A stretch of DNA of 64,000 nt from Urophycis tenuis (GCA_036785325.1 JAXIVH010000177.1:67001-131000); one strand, 5' to 3'; counted from the first letter of the stretch, positions 29,055 through 39,571 are shown. The notes: generated from the letters alone by a model not told the origin. Translations and numbers: made by a program.

Positions 29055-29131
29055 AGAAAGGGTCACGGATTGGTTAAAGAGATAGACAATTAATCCTTTT
29101 ATCACGACATGTTCGACTCCCATTCTTATTG
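29055..29131 (+). pseudogene. tRNA-Ser pseudogene
   Basis: Copy of 18293-18369. Downstream (about 29138-29151) a patch CATTGGTGGTATTA replaces the sequence of other long units. Confidence 0.75.
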
Positions 29132-29272
29132 TTTACTTCATTGGTGGTATTACTTACCTTTTTATATAGAATTGTGAGGAATCATAGTCACGTGCCTTTC
29201 TTCCTCAACCAAAAACACGTACAGTGATCATGAAATTCATAAATTGCTGGGGCATTGGTTAAATAAACGAAA

Positions 29273-29344
29273 TGCATTGGCCGGGAATCGAACCCGGGTC
29301 AACTGCTTGGAAGGCAGCTATGCTCACCACTATACCACCAATGC
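29273..29344 (-). tRNA. tRNA-Gly-TCC: tRNA-Gly(TCC), second copy
   Basis: Body as 4110-4181 with the usual discriminator A. Confidence 0.97.
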
Positions 29345-29506
29345 TGTCAGTAGCAGTTTTCTACCATGAATTCCCCAGCCCGACAAGTCTATGTGTGTGT
29401 TTGTTTCTAAATACAGTGTAAATACAGTGTATTTTAGCACCTACCATTAGATAATCTCCATTATAGGAGTAGCGGTATATAAACGTCCTAGGATCAGTCT
29501 GTATTG

Positions 29507-29521
29507 GTGTTACTTCGGTGC

Positions 29522-29562
<41 letters not shown>

Positions 29563-29600
29563 GGCCAGTTTCTCGCAAATTCGTGAAGCGTTCTATCTTT
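29507..29600 (+). ncRNA. U6: U6-like snRNA gene
   Basis: Same as 4344-4437. Confidence 0.85.
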
Positions 29601-29641
29601 ATCAAGATTTTAGAAAGTATTCAGACCCTTTACTTAGTTTA

Positions 29642-29803
29642 AGAACCTTTGGCAGCAAATACAGCCTCAAGTCTTCTTTGGCATGACGCAACAAAATTTG
29701 CACACCAGGATGTGGGGAGTTTCTGCCATTCTTCTCTGCAGATCCTGTCAAGCTCTGTCCGGTTGGATGGGGACCGTCGGTGGACAGCCTTTTTGTGGTC
29801 TCT
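29642..29803 (-). mobile_element. Tc1-like transposase remnant, unit 7
   Basis: Same remnant as 87-248. Confidence 0.75.
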
Positions 29804-30155
29804 CTTTGGGCAACGTTTTGATTTTGATGTCAAACTCTGCTGAAGAACCTTGGGAGAATGAGCAGCTTCTTCTTGAGCGCCCACTCCAAAAACACAGCAT
29901 GGTGTAGCCATGAAGAACACTTGTGACATGTAATTACACCTAACAAGACTAGCCACAAGCACACGCATTCCGATTGTGCCACAGAGACTTGTGGAAGGTC
30001 TTGGTGTCTGTGTATCGTTGTACGCAAATGCCAAGTATGACAACATGAGGGAAATTTGCTCATTAGAAGAGGCGGATGCATGAAACATGAGGCGTCTTGG
30101 AGTTTTGATTGTCAAACACTTGTTTTGTCGACTGGCATATGACTCAAAATGCACC

Positions 30156-30162
30156 CGTCCCT

Positions 30163-30199
<37 letters not shown>

Positions 30200-30229
30200 A
30201 AACGCGCTAACCGATTGCGCCACAGAGAC
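30156..30229 (-). tRNA. tRNA-Asn-GTT: tRNA-Asn(GTT), single copy, anticodon-stem variant
   Basis: AACAGCCAAACGCG for AACAGCCGAACGCG turns one anticodon-stem C-G pair into U-G. Still folds. Confidence 0.95.
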
Positions 30230-30408
30230 CTCAGGCTGCTGCTGCTGGTGTCAGTGAATGGCCAAACAAAAAGCTAAGGACGTCAAAAGATGGCAATTTG
30301 ATCATTAACTTTGCGTGAAACCCACTGTTGTGGATGTCCAACAGCTGTTGTGTGCTTCCAGATCTGTTTGTGGGTCCGTCCAAACGAACACCTAAAGAGA
30401 GCTTCATC

Positions 30409-30481
30409 GCCCGGCTAGCTCAGTCGGTAGAGCATGAGACTCTTAATCTCAGGGTCGTGGGTTCGAGCCCCACGTTGGGCG
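30409..30481 (+). tRNA. tRNA-Lys-CTT: tRNA-Lys(CTT)
   Basis: No change seen against 1094-1166. Confidence 0.97.
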
Positions 30482-31097
30482 GTTATCTTTGGGCAGCGTT
30501 TTGATTTTGATGTCAAACACTGCTGAAGAACCTTGGGAGAATGAGAATTGATGGTCTTCTTCTTGAGCGCCCACTACAAAAACGCAGTATGGTGTAGCCA
30601 TGAAGAAGACTTGTGACATGTAATTACACCTAACAACACTAGCCACAAGCACACGCAGTACGATTGCGCCACAGCGACTTGTGGAAGGTCTTGGTGTCTG
30701 TGTATTATTGTACGCAAATGCCAAGTATAACAACATGAGGGAAATTTGCTGATTAGAAGAGGAGGATGCATGAAACATGAGGTGTCTTGGAGTTTTGATT
30801 GTCAAACGCTTGTTTTGTCGACTGGCATCACACTCAAAATGCATCCGTCCCTGGGTGGGCTTGAACCACCAACCTTTTGAGAAAAAATGAGAAAACAACA
30901 ACATTGGTCTGACATGATTCCTTGGATGCGTGAGAAAAATAAAAGTTGATTAAGTAGCACATCAGATAACAGTCTGTACTTTTGGAGTTTATCTTAGGAG
31001 ATCCTGTGTACGTTGTATGGCCATTGTGTCACAAAGCATAGAGAGAATATTCACGGAAAAGTACAGCAAACACCAGCATCATTTGCAAAGACTACTA

Positions 31098-31170
31098 TGC
31101 CCAATGTGGTGCTCGAACCCACGACCCTGAGATTAAGAGTCTCATGCTCTATCGACTGAGCTAACCGGGC
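31098..31170 (-). pseudogene. tRNA-Lys(CTT) pseudogene
   Basis: Same A61 T-stem break as 1783-1855. Confidence 0.85.
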
Positions 31171-31564
31171 TCAAAATCAACTGCTACGTCGTGTTTCACA
31201 AAGAAACTTTAAAGTCCAAATGAGTTGTTGAAAATTAACCAGAATGCTTTGCATGCCATGTCTTTGGTAGAGTTCACTTGCTCCTTGCAAAGCTTTCAAC
31301 TTTAATTTTGAACCCAAACTTTGAATATCTCCTCTGTTAGACTGGTTTTGATAGGTTAAGGGCCACAACACTTCAATAGAAAAATTCTGATCAATGTTAC
31401 AAAGGATTGCACTGTCTGTGTGGCAAACAAACAATCAAAGGCTAAGTTATTCTTCACAATATCGTAATATGCGATAGACATGGGTTGCAGGTGCCCAAGG
31501 AGTAGCAAAAGGTCCGGTTGAGATGATTCTGATATTTTTTTGGTTCACAAAAAGCTGGCATCAC

Positions 31565-31638
31565 AGGTACTGCTGGGAGTTGAACCCAGGGTCTCCTGTT
31601 TACAAGACAGGCGCTTTGACCAGCTAAGCCACAGTACC
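31565..31638 (-). tRNA. tRNA-Thr-TGT: tRNA-Thr(TGT)
   Basis: No change seen against 2250-2323. Confidence 0.95.
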
Positions 31639-31761
31639 TCTGCTGTCATAGGGTGAAATTTCTCTGAAATTGGTCCAATGTAGCACTACCTGATGTTCGT
31701 TAAGAAAGAAAAAAACGGCAAGGAAAAGGAATTGAAACAACTGGGAGTCTTACATAAATGC

Positions 31762-31835
31762 AGGTACTGCTGGGATTTGAACCCAGGATCTCCTGTTTAC
31801 TAGACAGGCACTTTAACCAGCTAAGCCACAGCACC
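31762..31835 (-). tRNA. tRNA-Thr-AGT: tRNA-Thr(AGT)
   Basis: No change seen against 2446-2519. Confidence 0.96.
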
Positions 31836-32081
31836 ACAGGCACCCAAAGTGAACTGCTGGAGCGAAAAATTGAGAAAAACAACAACAGTGGTCTGACATG
31901 ATTCCTTGCATGCGTGAGAAAAATAAAAGTTGATTAAGTAGCACATCAGATAACACTTTGTACTTTTGGAGTTTATCTTAGGAGATCCTGTGTACGTTGT
32001 ATGGCCATTGTGTCACAAAGCATAGAGAGAAGATTGACGGAAAAGTACAGCAAACACCAGCATCATTTGCAAAGACTACTG

Positions 32082-32154
32082 CGCCCAATGTGGGGCTCGA
32101 ACCCACGACCCTGAGATTAAGAGTCTCATGCTCTACCGACTGAGCTAACCGGGC
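32082..32154 (-). tRNA. tRNA-Lys-CTT: tRNA-Lys(CTT)
   Basis: No change seen against 2766-2838. Confidence 0.96.
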
Positions 32155-32579
32155 TCAGAATCAACTGGTACGTCGTGTTTCGCAAACAAACTTTAAAGTC
32201 CAAATGAGTTGTTGACAATTAACCATAATGCTTTGCATGCCATGTCTTTGGTAGAGTTCACTTGCTCCTTGCAAAGCTTTCAACTTTAATTTCGAACCCC
32301 AACTGTTCCGGATCAGGATAGCCGAGAAGTCTTAGGCCCTGCAATCAGCTTGCACTCTCCTCTGTTCTTACATTGTGGGATGGAACTGATCTTAAGGGTG
32401 CCCTGCATTGGTCTTGCATCGACTCTGGGTCTAAATCATGGCCGGTGAGAGTTCTACAACTGAAAACCAATGCTTGCCTCCTGCTCCATCTTGGCTCCCA
32501 GAATTGAATTTGTCACACTCAGTTACACCTGTAGACATAAAAGTGTTTGTTCACGACGAGGAGGGTTTTCTTGCACAGT

Positions 32580-32651
32580 TCCTCGTTAGTATAGTGGTCA
32601 GTATCCCCGCCTGTCACGCGGGAGACCGGGGTTCAATTCCCCGACGGGGAG
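32580..32651 (+). tRNA. tRNA-Asp-GTC: tRNA-Asp(GTC), terminator lost
   Basis: The gene is unchanged, but the trailer reads GGGAATATTACTC instead of GGGAATTTTACTC. This removes the only T4 before tRNA-Leu at 32757; the next T4 on this strand is at 32947-32950. Confidence 0.96.
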
Positions 32652-32756
32652 GTAGGGAATATTACTCAAAGTGAAATTAGTAGATATCGGTGATAAAGAA
32701 GTAACCTTTCAGTTCCTCAACAACTGCGATCCACGCTGTCCTTGTTGTTGTCACCA

Positions 32757-32839
32757 GTCAGGATGGCAGAGCGGTCTAAGGCGCTGTGTTCAGTTTGCAG
32801 TCTCCTCTGGAGGCGTGTGTTCAAATCCCACTTCTGACA
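32757..32839 (+). tRNA. tRNA-Leu-CAG: tRNA-Leu(CAG), weakened copy
   Basis: As 3442-3524, with T-loop TTCAAAT instead of TTCGAAT. Shared with units 8 and 9. Confidence 0.8.
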
Positions 32840-33015
32840 TCGTTATTCATGAAATAAAGAATCTGTCAGTGCCTTGCATTGAGCACTGATGTTTACTGAC
32901 GAAATTCAATCATGATTCCATGGTATAAGGCTTAGCACTACTTTGGTTTTGGATTTTCCTGAGGAGATGAGCATAATGTAGGCTGCCATTCGCACCTTCG
33001 GTTTTGCTCTAAGGT

Positions 33016-33098
33016 GTCTGGGTGGCAGAGCGTTCTGTGACGCCAAGATAAGTTCCCAGTCGCCTCTGGAGGTGTGGTTGTGAATCCCACTTGTGACA
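33016..33098 (+). pseudogene. tRNA-Leu pseudogene
   Basis: Copy of 3701-3783. Confidence 0.85.
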
Positions 33099-33239
33099 CT
33101 CATGAGGAATCTGAAGAAAAGGCAAAATCGTGACTTGATCACAACATTACTTTTTACTTTATTGGCCAAAAATATCCCACAGTAATCCTCACATACAGTA
33201 CAATGGGCCCAGGTTGAGGTACAGAACAAATAGGCTGCA

Positions 33240-33293
33240 TGAACACTCGCTCTCGCGTGGCAGGCGAGAATTATACCACGGAACCACCAATGC
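33240..33293 (-). pseudogene. tRNA-Gly(GCC), truncated
   Basis: Copy of 3925-3978. Confidence 0.85.
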
Positions 33294-33424
33294 CTGCTTG
33301 TGGGGAGTAAATGACTCAAGACATTTGTCAGTCAAATTACAGAATAGTCACATTCCTGTCTACAACCACCAAAAAATACATACAGTGATTCTACATGGCT
33401 GGTGCATTGTTTAAATAAATGAAA

Positions 33425-33496
33425 TGCATTGGCCGGGAATCGAACCCGGGTCAACTGCTTGGAAGGCAGCTATGCTCACCACTATATCACCAATGC
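33425..33496 (-). tRNA. tRNA-Gly-TCC: tRNA-Gly(TCC), A-box variant
   Basis: Private change ACTATATCACC for ACTATACCACC makes the tRNA start GCATTGGTGATATAG, altering the first D-stem base (G10 to A) beside the A box. Expression may be reduced. Confidence 0.92.
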
Positions 33497-33658
33497 TGTC
33501 AGTAGCAGTTTTCTACCATGAATTCCCCAGCCCGACAAGTCTATGTGTGTGTTTGTTTCTAAATACAGTGTAAATACAGTGTATTTTAGCACCTACCATT
33601 AGATAATCTCCATTATAGGAGTAGCGGTATATAAACGTCCTAGGATCAGTCTGTATTG

Positions 33659-33673
33659 GTGTTACTTCGGTGC

Positions 33674-33710
<37 letters not shown>

Positions 33711-33755
33711 TTAGCATGGCCAGTTTCTCGCAAATTCGTGAAGCGTTCTATCTTT
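33659..33755 (+). ncRNA. U6: U6-like snRNA gene with 3-nt insertion
   Basis: As 4344-4437 but GAAGATTATTAGCATGG replaces GAAGATTAGCATGG: a tandem ATT duplication between the ACAGAGA box and the AGC triad, a spacing that is fixed in working U6. Confidence 0.85.
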
Positions 33756-33796
33756 ATCAAGATTTTAGAAAGTATTCAGACCCTTTACTTAGTTTA

Positions 33797-33958
33797 AGAA
33801 CCTTTGGCAGCAAATACAGCCTCAAGTCTTCTTTGGCATGACGCAACAAAATTTGCACACCAGGATGTGGGGAGTTTCTGCCATTCTTCTCTGCAGATCC
33901 TGTCAAGCTCTGTCCGGTTGGATGGGGACCGTCGGTGGACAGCCTTTTTGTGGTCTCT
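33797..33958 (-). mobile_element. Tc1-like transposase remnant, unit 8
   Basis: Same remnant as 87-248. Confidence 0.75.
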
Positions 33959-34309
33959 CTTTGGGCAACGTTTTGATTTTGATGTCAAACTCTGCTGAAG
34001 AACCTTGGGAGAATGAGCAGCTTCTTCTTGAGCGCCCACTCCAAAAACACAGCATGGTGTAGCCATGAAGAACACTTGTGACATGTAATTACACCTAACA
34101 AGACTAGCCACAAGCACACGCATTCCGATTGTGCCACAGAGACTTGTGGAAGGTCTTGGTGTCTGTGTATCGTTGTACGCAAATGCCAAGTATGACAACA
34201 TGAGGGAAATTTGCTCATTAGAAGAGGCGGATGCATGCAACATGAGGCGTCTTGGAGTTTTGATTGTCAAACGCTTGTTTCGTCGACTGACTCACACTCA
34301 AAATGCACC

Positions 34310-34383
34310 CCTCCCTGGGTGGGCTTGAACCACCAACCTTTCAGTTAACAGCCAAACGCGCTGGCCTATTGCGCCACAGAGAC
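34310..34383 (-). tRNA. tRNA-Asn-GTT: tRNA-Asn(GTT), degenerate copy
   Basis: Same changes as 600-673. Confidence 0.8.
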
Positions 34384-34550
34384 TTGGGGAAGGTCTCTGT
34401 GTCTGTGTATCGTTGTACGCAAATGCCAAGTATGACAACATGAGGGAAATTTGCTCATTAGAAGAGGCGGATGCATGAAACATGAGGCGTCTTGGAGTTT
34501 TGATTGTCAAACACTTGTTTTGTCGACTGGCACATGACTCAAAATGCACC

Positions 34551-34557
34551 CGTCCCT

Positions 34558-34618
<61 letters not shown>

Positions 34619-34624
34619 AGAGAC
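34551..34624 (-). tRNA. tRNA-Asn-GTT: tRNA-Asn(GTT)
   Basis: No change seen against 841-914. Confidence 0.97.
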
Positions 34625-34803
34625 CTCAGGCTGCTGCTGCTGGTGTCAGTGAATGGCCAAACAAAAAGCTAAGGACGTCAAAAGATGGCAATTTGATCAT
34701 TAACTTTGCGTGAAACCCACTGTTGTGGATGTCCAACAGCTGTTGTGTGCTTCCAGATCTGTTTGTGGGTCCGTCCAAACGAACACCTAAAGAGAGCTTC
34801 ATC

Positions 34804-34876
34804 GCCCGGCTAGCTCAGTCGGTAGAGCATGAGACTCTTAATCTCAGGGTCGTGGGTTCGAGCCCCACGTTGGGCG
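34804..34876 (+). tRNA. tRNA-Lys-CTT: tRNA-Lys(CTT)
   Basis: No change seen against 1094-1166. Confidence 0.97.
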
Positions 34877-35492
34877 GTTATCTTTGGGCAGCGTTTTGAT
34901 TTTGATGTCAAACACTGCTGAAGAACCTTGGGAGAATGAGAATTGATGGTCTTCTTCTTGAGCGCCCACTACAAAAACGCAGTATGGTGTAGCCATGAAG
35001 AAGACTTGTGACATGTAATTACACCTAACAACACTAGCCACAAGCACACGCAGTACGATTGCGCCACAGCGACTTGTGGAAGGTCTTGGTGTCTGTGTAT
35101 TATTGTACGCAAATGCCAAGTATAACAACATGAGGGAAATTTGCTGATTAGAAGAGGAGGATGCATGAAACATGAGGTGTCTTGGAGTTTTGATTGTCAA
35201 ACGCTTGTTTTGTCGACTGGCATCACACTCAAAATGCATCCGTCCCTGGGTGGGCTTGAACCACCAACCTTTTGAGAAAAAATGAGAAAACAACAACATT
35301 GGTCTGACATGATTCCTTGGATGCGTGAGAAAAATAAAAGTTGATTAAGTAGCACATCAGATAACAGTCTGTACTTTTGGAGTTTATCTTAGGAGATCCT
35401 GTGTACGTTGTATGGCCATTGTGTCACAAAGCATAGAGAGAATATTCACGGAAAAGTACAGCAAACACCAGCATCATTTGCAAAGACTACTA

Positions 35493-35565
35493 TGCCCAAT
35501 GTGGTGCTCGAACCCACGACCCTGAGATTAAGAGTCTCATGCTCTATCGACTGAGCTAACCGGGC
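35493..35565 (-). pseudogene. tRNA-Lys(CTT) pseudogene
   Basis: Same A61 T-stem break as 1783-1855. Confidence 0.85.
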
Positions 35566-35959
35566 TCAAAATCAACTGCTACGTCGTGTTTCACAAAGAA
35601 ACTTTAAAGTCCAAATGAGTTGTTGAAAATTAACCAGAATGCTTTGCATGCCATGTCTTTGGTAGAGTTCACTTGCTCCTTGCAAAGCTTTCAACTTTAA
35701 TTTTGAACCCAAACTTTGAATATCTCCTCTGTTAGACTGGTTTTGATAGGTTAAGGGCCACAACACTTCAATAGAAAAATTCTGATCAATGTTACAAAGG
35801 ATTGCACTGTCTGTGTGGCAAACAAACAATCAAAGGCTAAGTTATTCTTCACAATATCGTAATATGCGATAGACATGGGTTGCAGGTGCCCAAGGAGTAG
35901 CAAAAGGTCCGGTTGAGATGATTCTGATATTTTTTTGGTTCACAAAAAGCTGGCATCAC

Positions 35960-36033
35960 AGGTACTGCTGGGAGTTGAACCCAGGGTCTCCTGTTTACAA
36001 GACAGGCGCTTTGACCAGCTAAGCCACAGTACC
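35960..36033 (-). tRNA. tRNA-Thr-TGT: tRNA-Thr(TGT)
   Basis: No change seen against 2250-2323. Confidence 0.95.
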
Positions 36034-36155
36034 TCTGCTGTCATAGGGTGAAATTTCTCTGAAATTGGTCCAATGTAGCACTACCTGATGTTCGTTAAGA
36101 AAGAAAAAACGGCAAGGAAAAGGAATTGAAACAACTGGGAGTCTTACATAAATGC

Positions 36156-36229
36156 AGGTACTGCTGGGATTTGAACCCAGGATCTCCTGTTTACTAGACA
36201 GGCACTTTAACCAGCTAAGCCACAGCACC
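36156..36229 (-). tRNA. tRNA-Thr-AGT: tRNA-Thr(AGT)
   Basis: No change seen against 2446-2519. Confidence 0.96.
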
Positions 36230-36475
36230 ACAGGCACCCAAAGTGAACTGCTGGAGCGAAAAATTGAGAAAAACAACAACAGTGGTCTGACATGATTCCT
36301 TGCATGCGTGAGAAAAATAAAAGTTGATTAAGTAGCACATCAGATAACACTTTGTACTTTTGGAGTTTATCTTAGGAGATCCTGTGTACGTTGTATGGCC
36401 ATTGTGTCACAAAGCATAGAGAGAAGATTGACGGAAAAGTACAGCAAACACCAGCATCATTTGCAAAGACTACTG

Positions 36476-36548
36476 CGCCCAATGTGGGGCTCGAACCCAC
36501 GACCCTGAGATTAAGAGTCTCATGCTCTACCGACTGAGCTAACCGGGC
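36476..36548 (-). tRNA. tRNA-Lys-CTT: tRNA-Lys(CTT)
   Basis: No change seen against 2766-2838. Confidence 0.96.
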
Positions 36549-36973
36549 TCAGAATCAACTGGTACGTCGTGTTTCGCAAACAAACTTTAAAGTCCAAATG
36601 AGTTGTTGACAATTAACCATAATGCTTTGCATGCCATGTCTTTGGTAGAGTTCACTTGCTCCTTGCAAAGCTTTCAACTTTAATTTCGAACCCCAACTGT
36701 TCCGGATCAGGATAGCCGAGAAGTCTTAGGCCCTGCAATCAGCTTGCACTCTCCTCTGTTCTTACATTGTGGGATGGAACTGATCTTAAGGGTGCCCTGC
36801 ATTGGTCTTGCATCGACTCTGGGTCTAAATCATGGCCGGTGAGAGTTCTACAACTGAAAACCAATGCTTGCCTCCTGCTCCATCTTGGCTCCCAGAATTG
36901 AATTTGTCACACTCAGTTACACCTGTAGACATAAAAGTGTTTGTTCACGACGAGGAGGGTTTTCTTGCACAGT

Positions 36974-37045
36974 TCCTCGTTAGTATAGTGGTCAGTATCC
37001 CCGCCTGTCACGCGGGAGACCGGGGTTCAATTCCCCGACGGGGAG
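36974..37045 (+). tRNA. tRNA-Asp-GTC: tRNA-Asp(GTC)
   Basis: No change seen; T4 terminator kept. Confidence 0.97.
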
Positions 37046-37150
37046 GTAGGGAATTTTACTCAAAGTGAAATTAGTAGATATCGGTGATAAAGAAGTAACC
37101 TTTCAGTTCCTCAACAACTGCGATCCACGCTGTCCTTGTTGTTGTCACCA

Positions 37151-37233
37151 GTCAGGATGGCAGAGCGGTCTAAGGCGCTGTGTTCAGTTTGCAGTCTCCT
37201 CTGGAGGCGTGTGTTCAAATCCCACTTCTGACA
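37151..37233 (+). tRNA. tRNA-Leu-CAG: tRNA-Leu(CAG), weakened copy
   Basis: T-loop TTCAAAT as in 32757-32839. Confidence 0.8.
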
Positions 37234-37409
37234 TCGTTATTCATGAAATAAAGAATCTGTCAGTGCCTTGCATTGAGCACTGATGTTTACTGACGAAATT
37301 CAATCATGATTCCATGGTATAAGGCTTAGCACTACTTTGGTTTTGGATTTTCCTGAGGAGATGAGCATAATGTAGGCTGCCATTCGCACCTTCGGTTTTG
37401 CTCTAAGGT

Positions 37410-37492
37410 GTCTGGGTGGCAGAGCGTTCTGTGACGCCAAGATAAGTTCCCAGTCGCCTCTGGAGGTGTGGTTGTGAATCCCACTTGTGACA
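37410..37492 (+). pseudogene. tRNA-Leu pseudogene
   Basis: Copy of 3701-3783. Confidence 0.85.
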
Positions 37493-37633
37493 CTCATGAG
37501 GAATCTGAAGAAAAGGCAAAATCGTGACTTGATCACAACATTACTTTTTACTTTATTGGCCAAAAATATCCCACAGTAATCCTCACATACAGTACAATGG
37601 GCCCAGGTTGAGGTACAGAACAAATAGGCTGCA

Positions 37634-37687
37634 TGAACACTCGCTCTCGCGTGGCAGGCGAGAATTATACCACGGAACCACCAATGC
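37634..37687 (-). pseudogene. tRNA-Gly(GCC), truncated
   Basis: Copy of 3925-3978. Confidence 0.85.
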
Positions 37688-37818
37688 CTGCTTGTGGGGA
37701 GTAAATGACTCCAGACATTTGTCAGTCAAATTACAGAATAGTCACATTCCTGTCTACAACCACCAAAAAATACATACAGTGATTCTACATGGCTGGTGCA
37801 TTGTTTAAATAAATGAAA

Positions 37819-37890
37819 TGCATTGGCCGGGAATCGAACCCGGGTCAACTGCTTGGAAGGCAGCTATGCTCACCACTATACCACCAATGC
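37819..37890 (-). tRNA. tRNA-Gly-TCC: tRNA-Gly(TCC), first copy
   Basis: No change seen against 17284-17355. Confidence 0.97.
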
Positions 37891-38246
37891 CGTCAGTAGC
37901 AGTTTTCTACCATGAATTCGGCAGCCCGACAACAGCCTGGCACAACCTAGTTTGCCATTAAGCGACAAAGTATATCTGTAGATGTTAAAGGTGATGTACC
38001 TTCTCAATGCTCTAACCACATGATTACCTCTGCAAAACGTTTTTGTTCAACTTATATGTTGCCCAGAGTATAACTGTTTGGATGACAGCAATGATTGTGA
38101 CTAGGCATCCTCTGCTTTCGGGAGCCAATTCCTCAATAAGAACCAGCTATTGACTCAAGTTTCACAATCGTCGCTTTAGACCACCTCTATCCAGTTTAAA
38201 AAAAAGACAACTTTGGACCTTCTGATTACTTTCACGGCTTAACCAA

Positions 38247-38309
38247 GGTTTCATGGTGTAATGGTTAGCACGATAGACTCTGAATCCGAGTTCAAGTCTC
38301 GGTGGAACC
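38247..38309 (+). pseudogene. tRNA-Gln(CTG) pseudogene, no 3' duplication
   Basis: Same 8-nt internal deletion as 17712-17782, but GTGGAACC occurs once. This looks like the state before the tandem duplication, or its reversal. Confidence 0.85.
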
Positions 38310-38445
38310 TTCATAGTCAGTACCTGTAAAACCTGTCGCTTGAAAAACCAGTACTTCAAACAATGCTCCGGATTTCTTTTTAAATACGTTTAATCCGTAT
38401 CCAATTCAAAACATTAAAAAAATACACTTGATAACAAGAACAGTA

Positions 38446-38527
38446 GATGGGGTGGCCGAGTGGTTAAGGCGATGGACTGCTAATCCATTGTGCTCTGCAC
38501 GCGTGGGTTCGAATCCCATCCTCATCG
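38446..38527 (+). tRNA. tRNA-Ser-GCT: tRNA-Ser(GCT)
   Basis: No change seen against 17919-18000. Confidence 0.97.
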
Positions 38528-38622
38528 GATGCATCACTCTAGGTTGTTCGTTTTCAGGTAGAAATGTGATGAAGCATAAATACATACAGTGATGCTGCAA
38601 CCACCAGTGTAGAACCTGTCAC

Positions 38623-38649
38623 AGAATTCTGCCACTGAACCACCAATGC
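38623..38649 (-). pseudogene. tRNA-Gly(GCC) 5' fragment, longer form
   Basis: On the minus strand the match to tRNA-Gly(GCC) continues through AGAATTCT, three bases further than in the other long units, before unrelated GTGACAGGTTC. Confidence 0.65.
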
Positions 38650-38826
38650 CTGCTTGTGGAGAGTGTTTGACTCAAGAAATGTGTCAGTCAACTTACAGCA
38701 TAGACACATTCCTGTCTACAACCACCAAAAAATACATAGTTATCCTACGTATCCTACATTGCTCTAGATTTCAATTTTACTTGCATTTAGTACACTTTAC
38801 AGAATGTACTTGTATCCAGAAATAGC

Positions 38827-38903
38827 AGAAAGGGTCACGGATTGGTTAAAGAGATAGACAATTAATCCTTTTATCACGACATGTTCGACTCCCATTCTTA
38901 TTG
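38827..38903 (+). pseudogene. tRNA-Ser pseudogene
   Basis: Copy of 18293-18369. Confidence 0.75.
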
Positions 38904-39040
38904 TTTACTTCTGTTTGAGACTTACCTTTTTATATAGAATTGTGAGGAATCATAGTCACGTGCCTTTCTTCCTCAACCAAAAACACGTACAGTGATCATG
39001 AAATTCATAAATTGCTGGGGCATTGGTTAAATAAACGAAA

Positions 39041-39112
39041 TGCATTGGCCGGGAATCGAACCCGGGTCAACTGCTTGGAAGGCAGCTATGCTCACCACTA
39101 TACCACCAATGC
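39041..39112 (-). tRNA. tRNA-Gly-TCC: tRNA-Gly(TCC), second copy
   Basis: Usual discriminator A. Confidence 0.97.
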
Positions 39113-39274
39113 TGTCAGTAGCAGTTTTCTACCATGAATTCCCCAGCCCGACAAGTCTATGTGTGTGTTTGTTTCTAAATACAGTGTAAATACAGTGTAT
39201 TTTAGCACCTACCATTAGATAATCTCCATTATAGGAGTAGCGGTATATAAACGTCCTAGGATCAGTCTGTATTG

Positions 39275-39289
39275 GTGTTACTTCGGTGC

Positions 39290-39330
<41 letters not shown>

Positions 39331-39368
39331 GGCCAGTTTCTCGCAAATTCGTGAAGCGTTCTATCTTT
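39275..39368 (+). ncRNA. U6: U6-like snRNA gene
   Basis: Same as 4344-4437. Confidence 0.85.
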
Positions 39369-39409
39369 ATCAAGATTTTAGAAAGTATTCAGACCCTTTA
39401 CTTAGTTTA

Positions 39410-39571
39410 AGAACCTTTGGCAGCAAATACAGCCTCAAGTCTTCTTTGGCATGACGCAACAAAATTTGCACACCAGGATGTGGGGAGTTTCTGCCATTCT
39501 TCTCTGCAGATCCTGTCAAGCTCTGTCCGGTTGGATGGGGACCGTCGGTGGACAGCCTTTTTGTGGTCTCT
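39410..39571 (-). mobile_element. Tc1-like transposase remnant, unit 9
   Basis: Same remnant as 87-248. Confidence 0.75.

Larger units (their letters stand above)
24115..29506. repeat. Tandem unit 6 (long, one Asn; 5392 bp)
   Basis: A second, different loss of one Asn cassette (240 bp): the spacer reads GGATGCATGCAACATG (degenerate-copy type) and later CAAACACTTGTTTTGTCGAC (intact-copy type), so the joint lies in the spacer. Confidence 0.97.
29507..33658. repeat. Tandem unit 7 (short, one Asn; 4152 bp)
   Basis: Smallest unit: both the Asn cassette and the Gln-Ser-Gly block are lost. The Asn joint is a third type (GGATGCATGAAACATG, intact-copy type from early in the spacer). A 7-A run (GAAAGAAAAAAACGG, about 31711) is shared only with unit 13. 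Confidence 0.97.
33659..39274. repeat. Tandem unit 8 (long, two Asn; 5616 bp)
   Basis: Differs from other long units by a 3-bp insertion in the U6-like gene, by a private sequence near 38603-38630, by CCTACGTATCCTACATTGC near 38745, and by an unduplicated tRNA-Gln pseudogene end. Confidence 0.97.
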
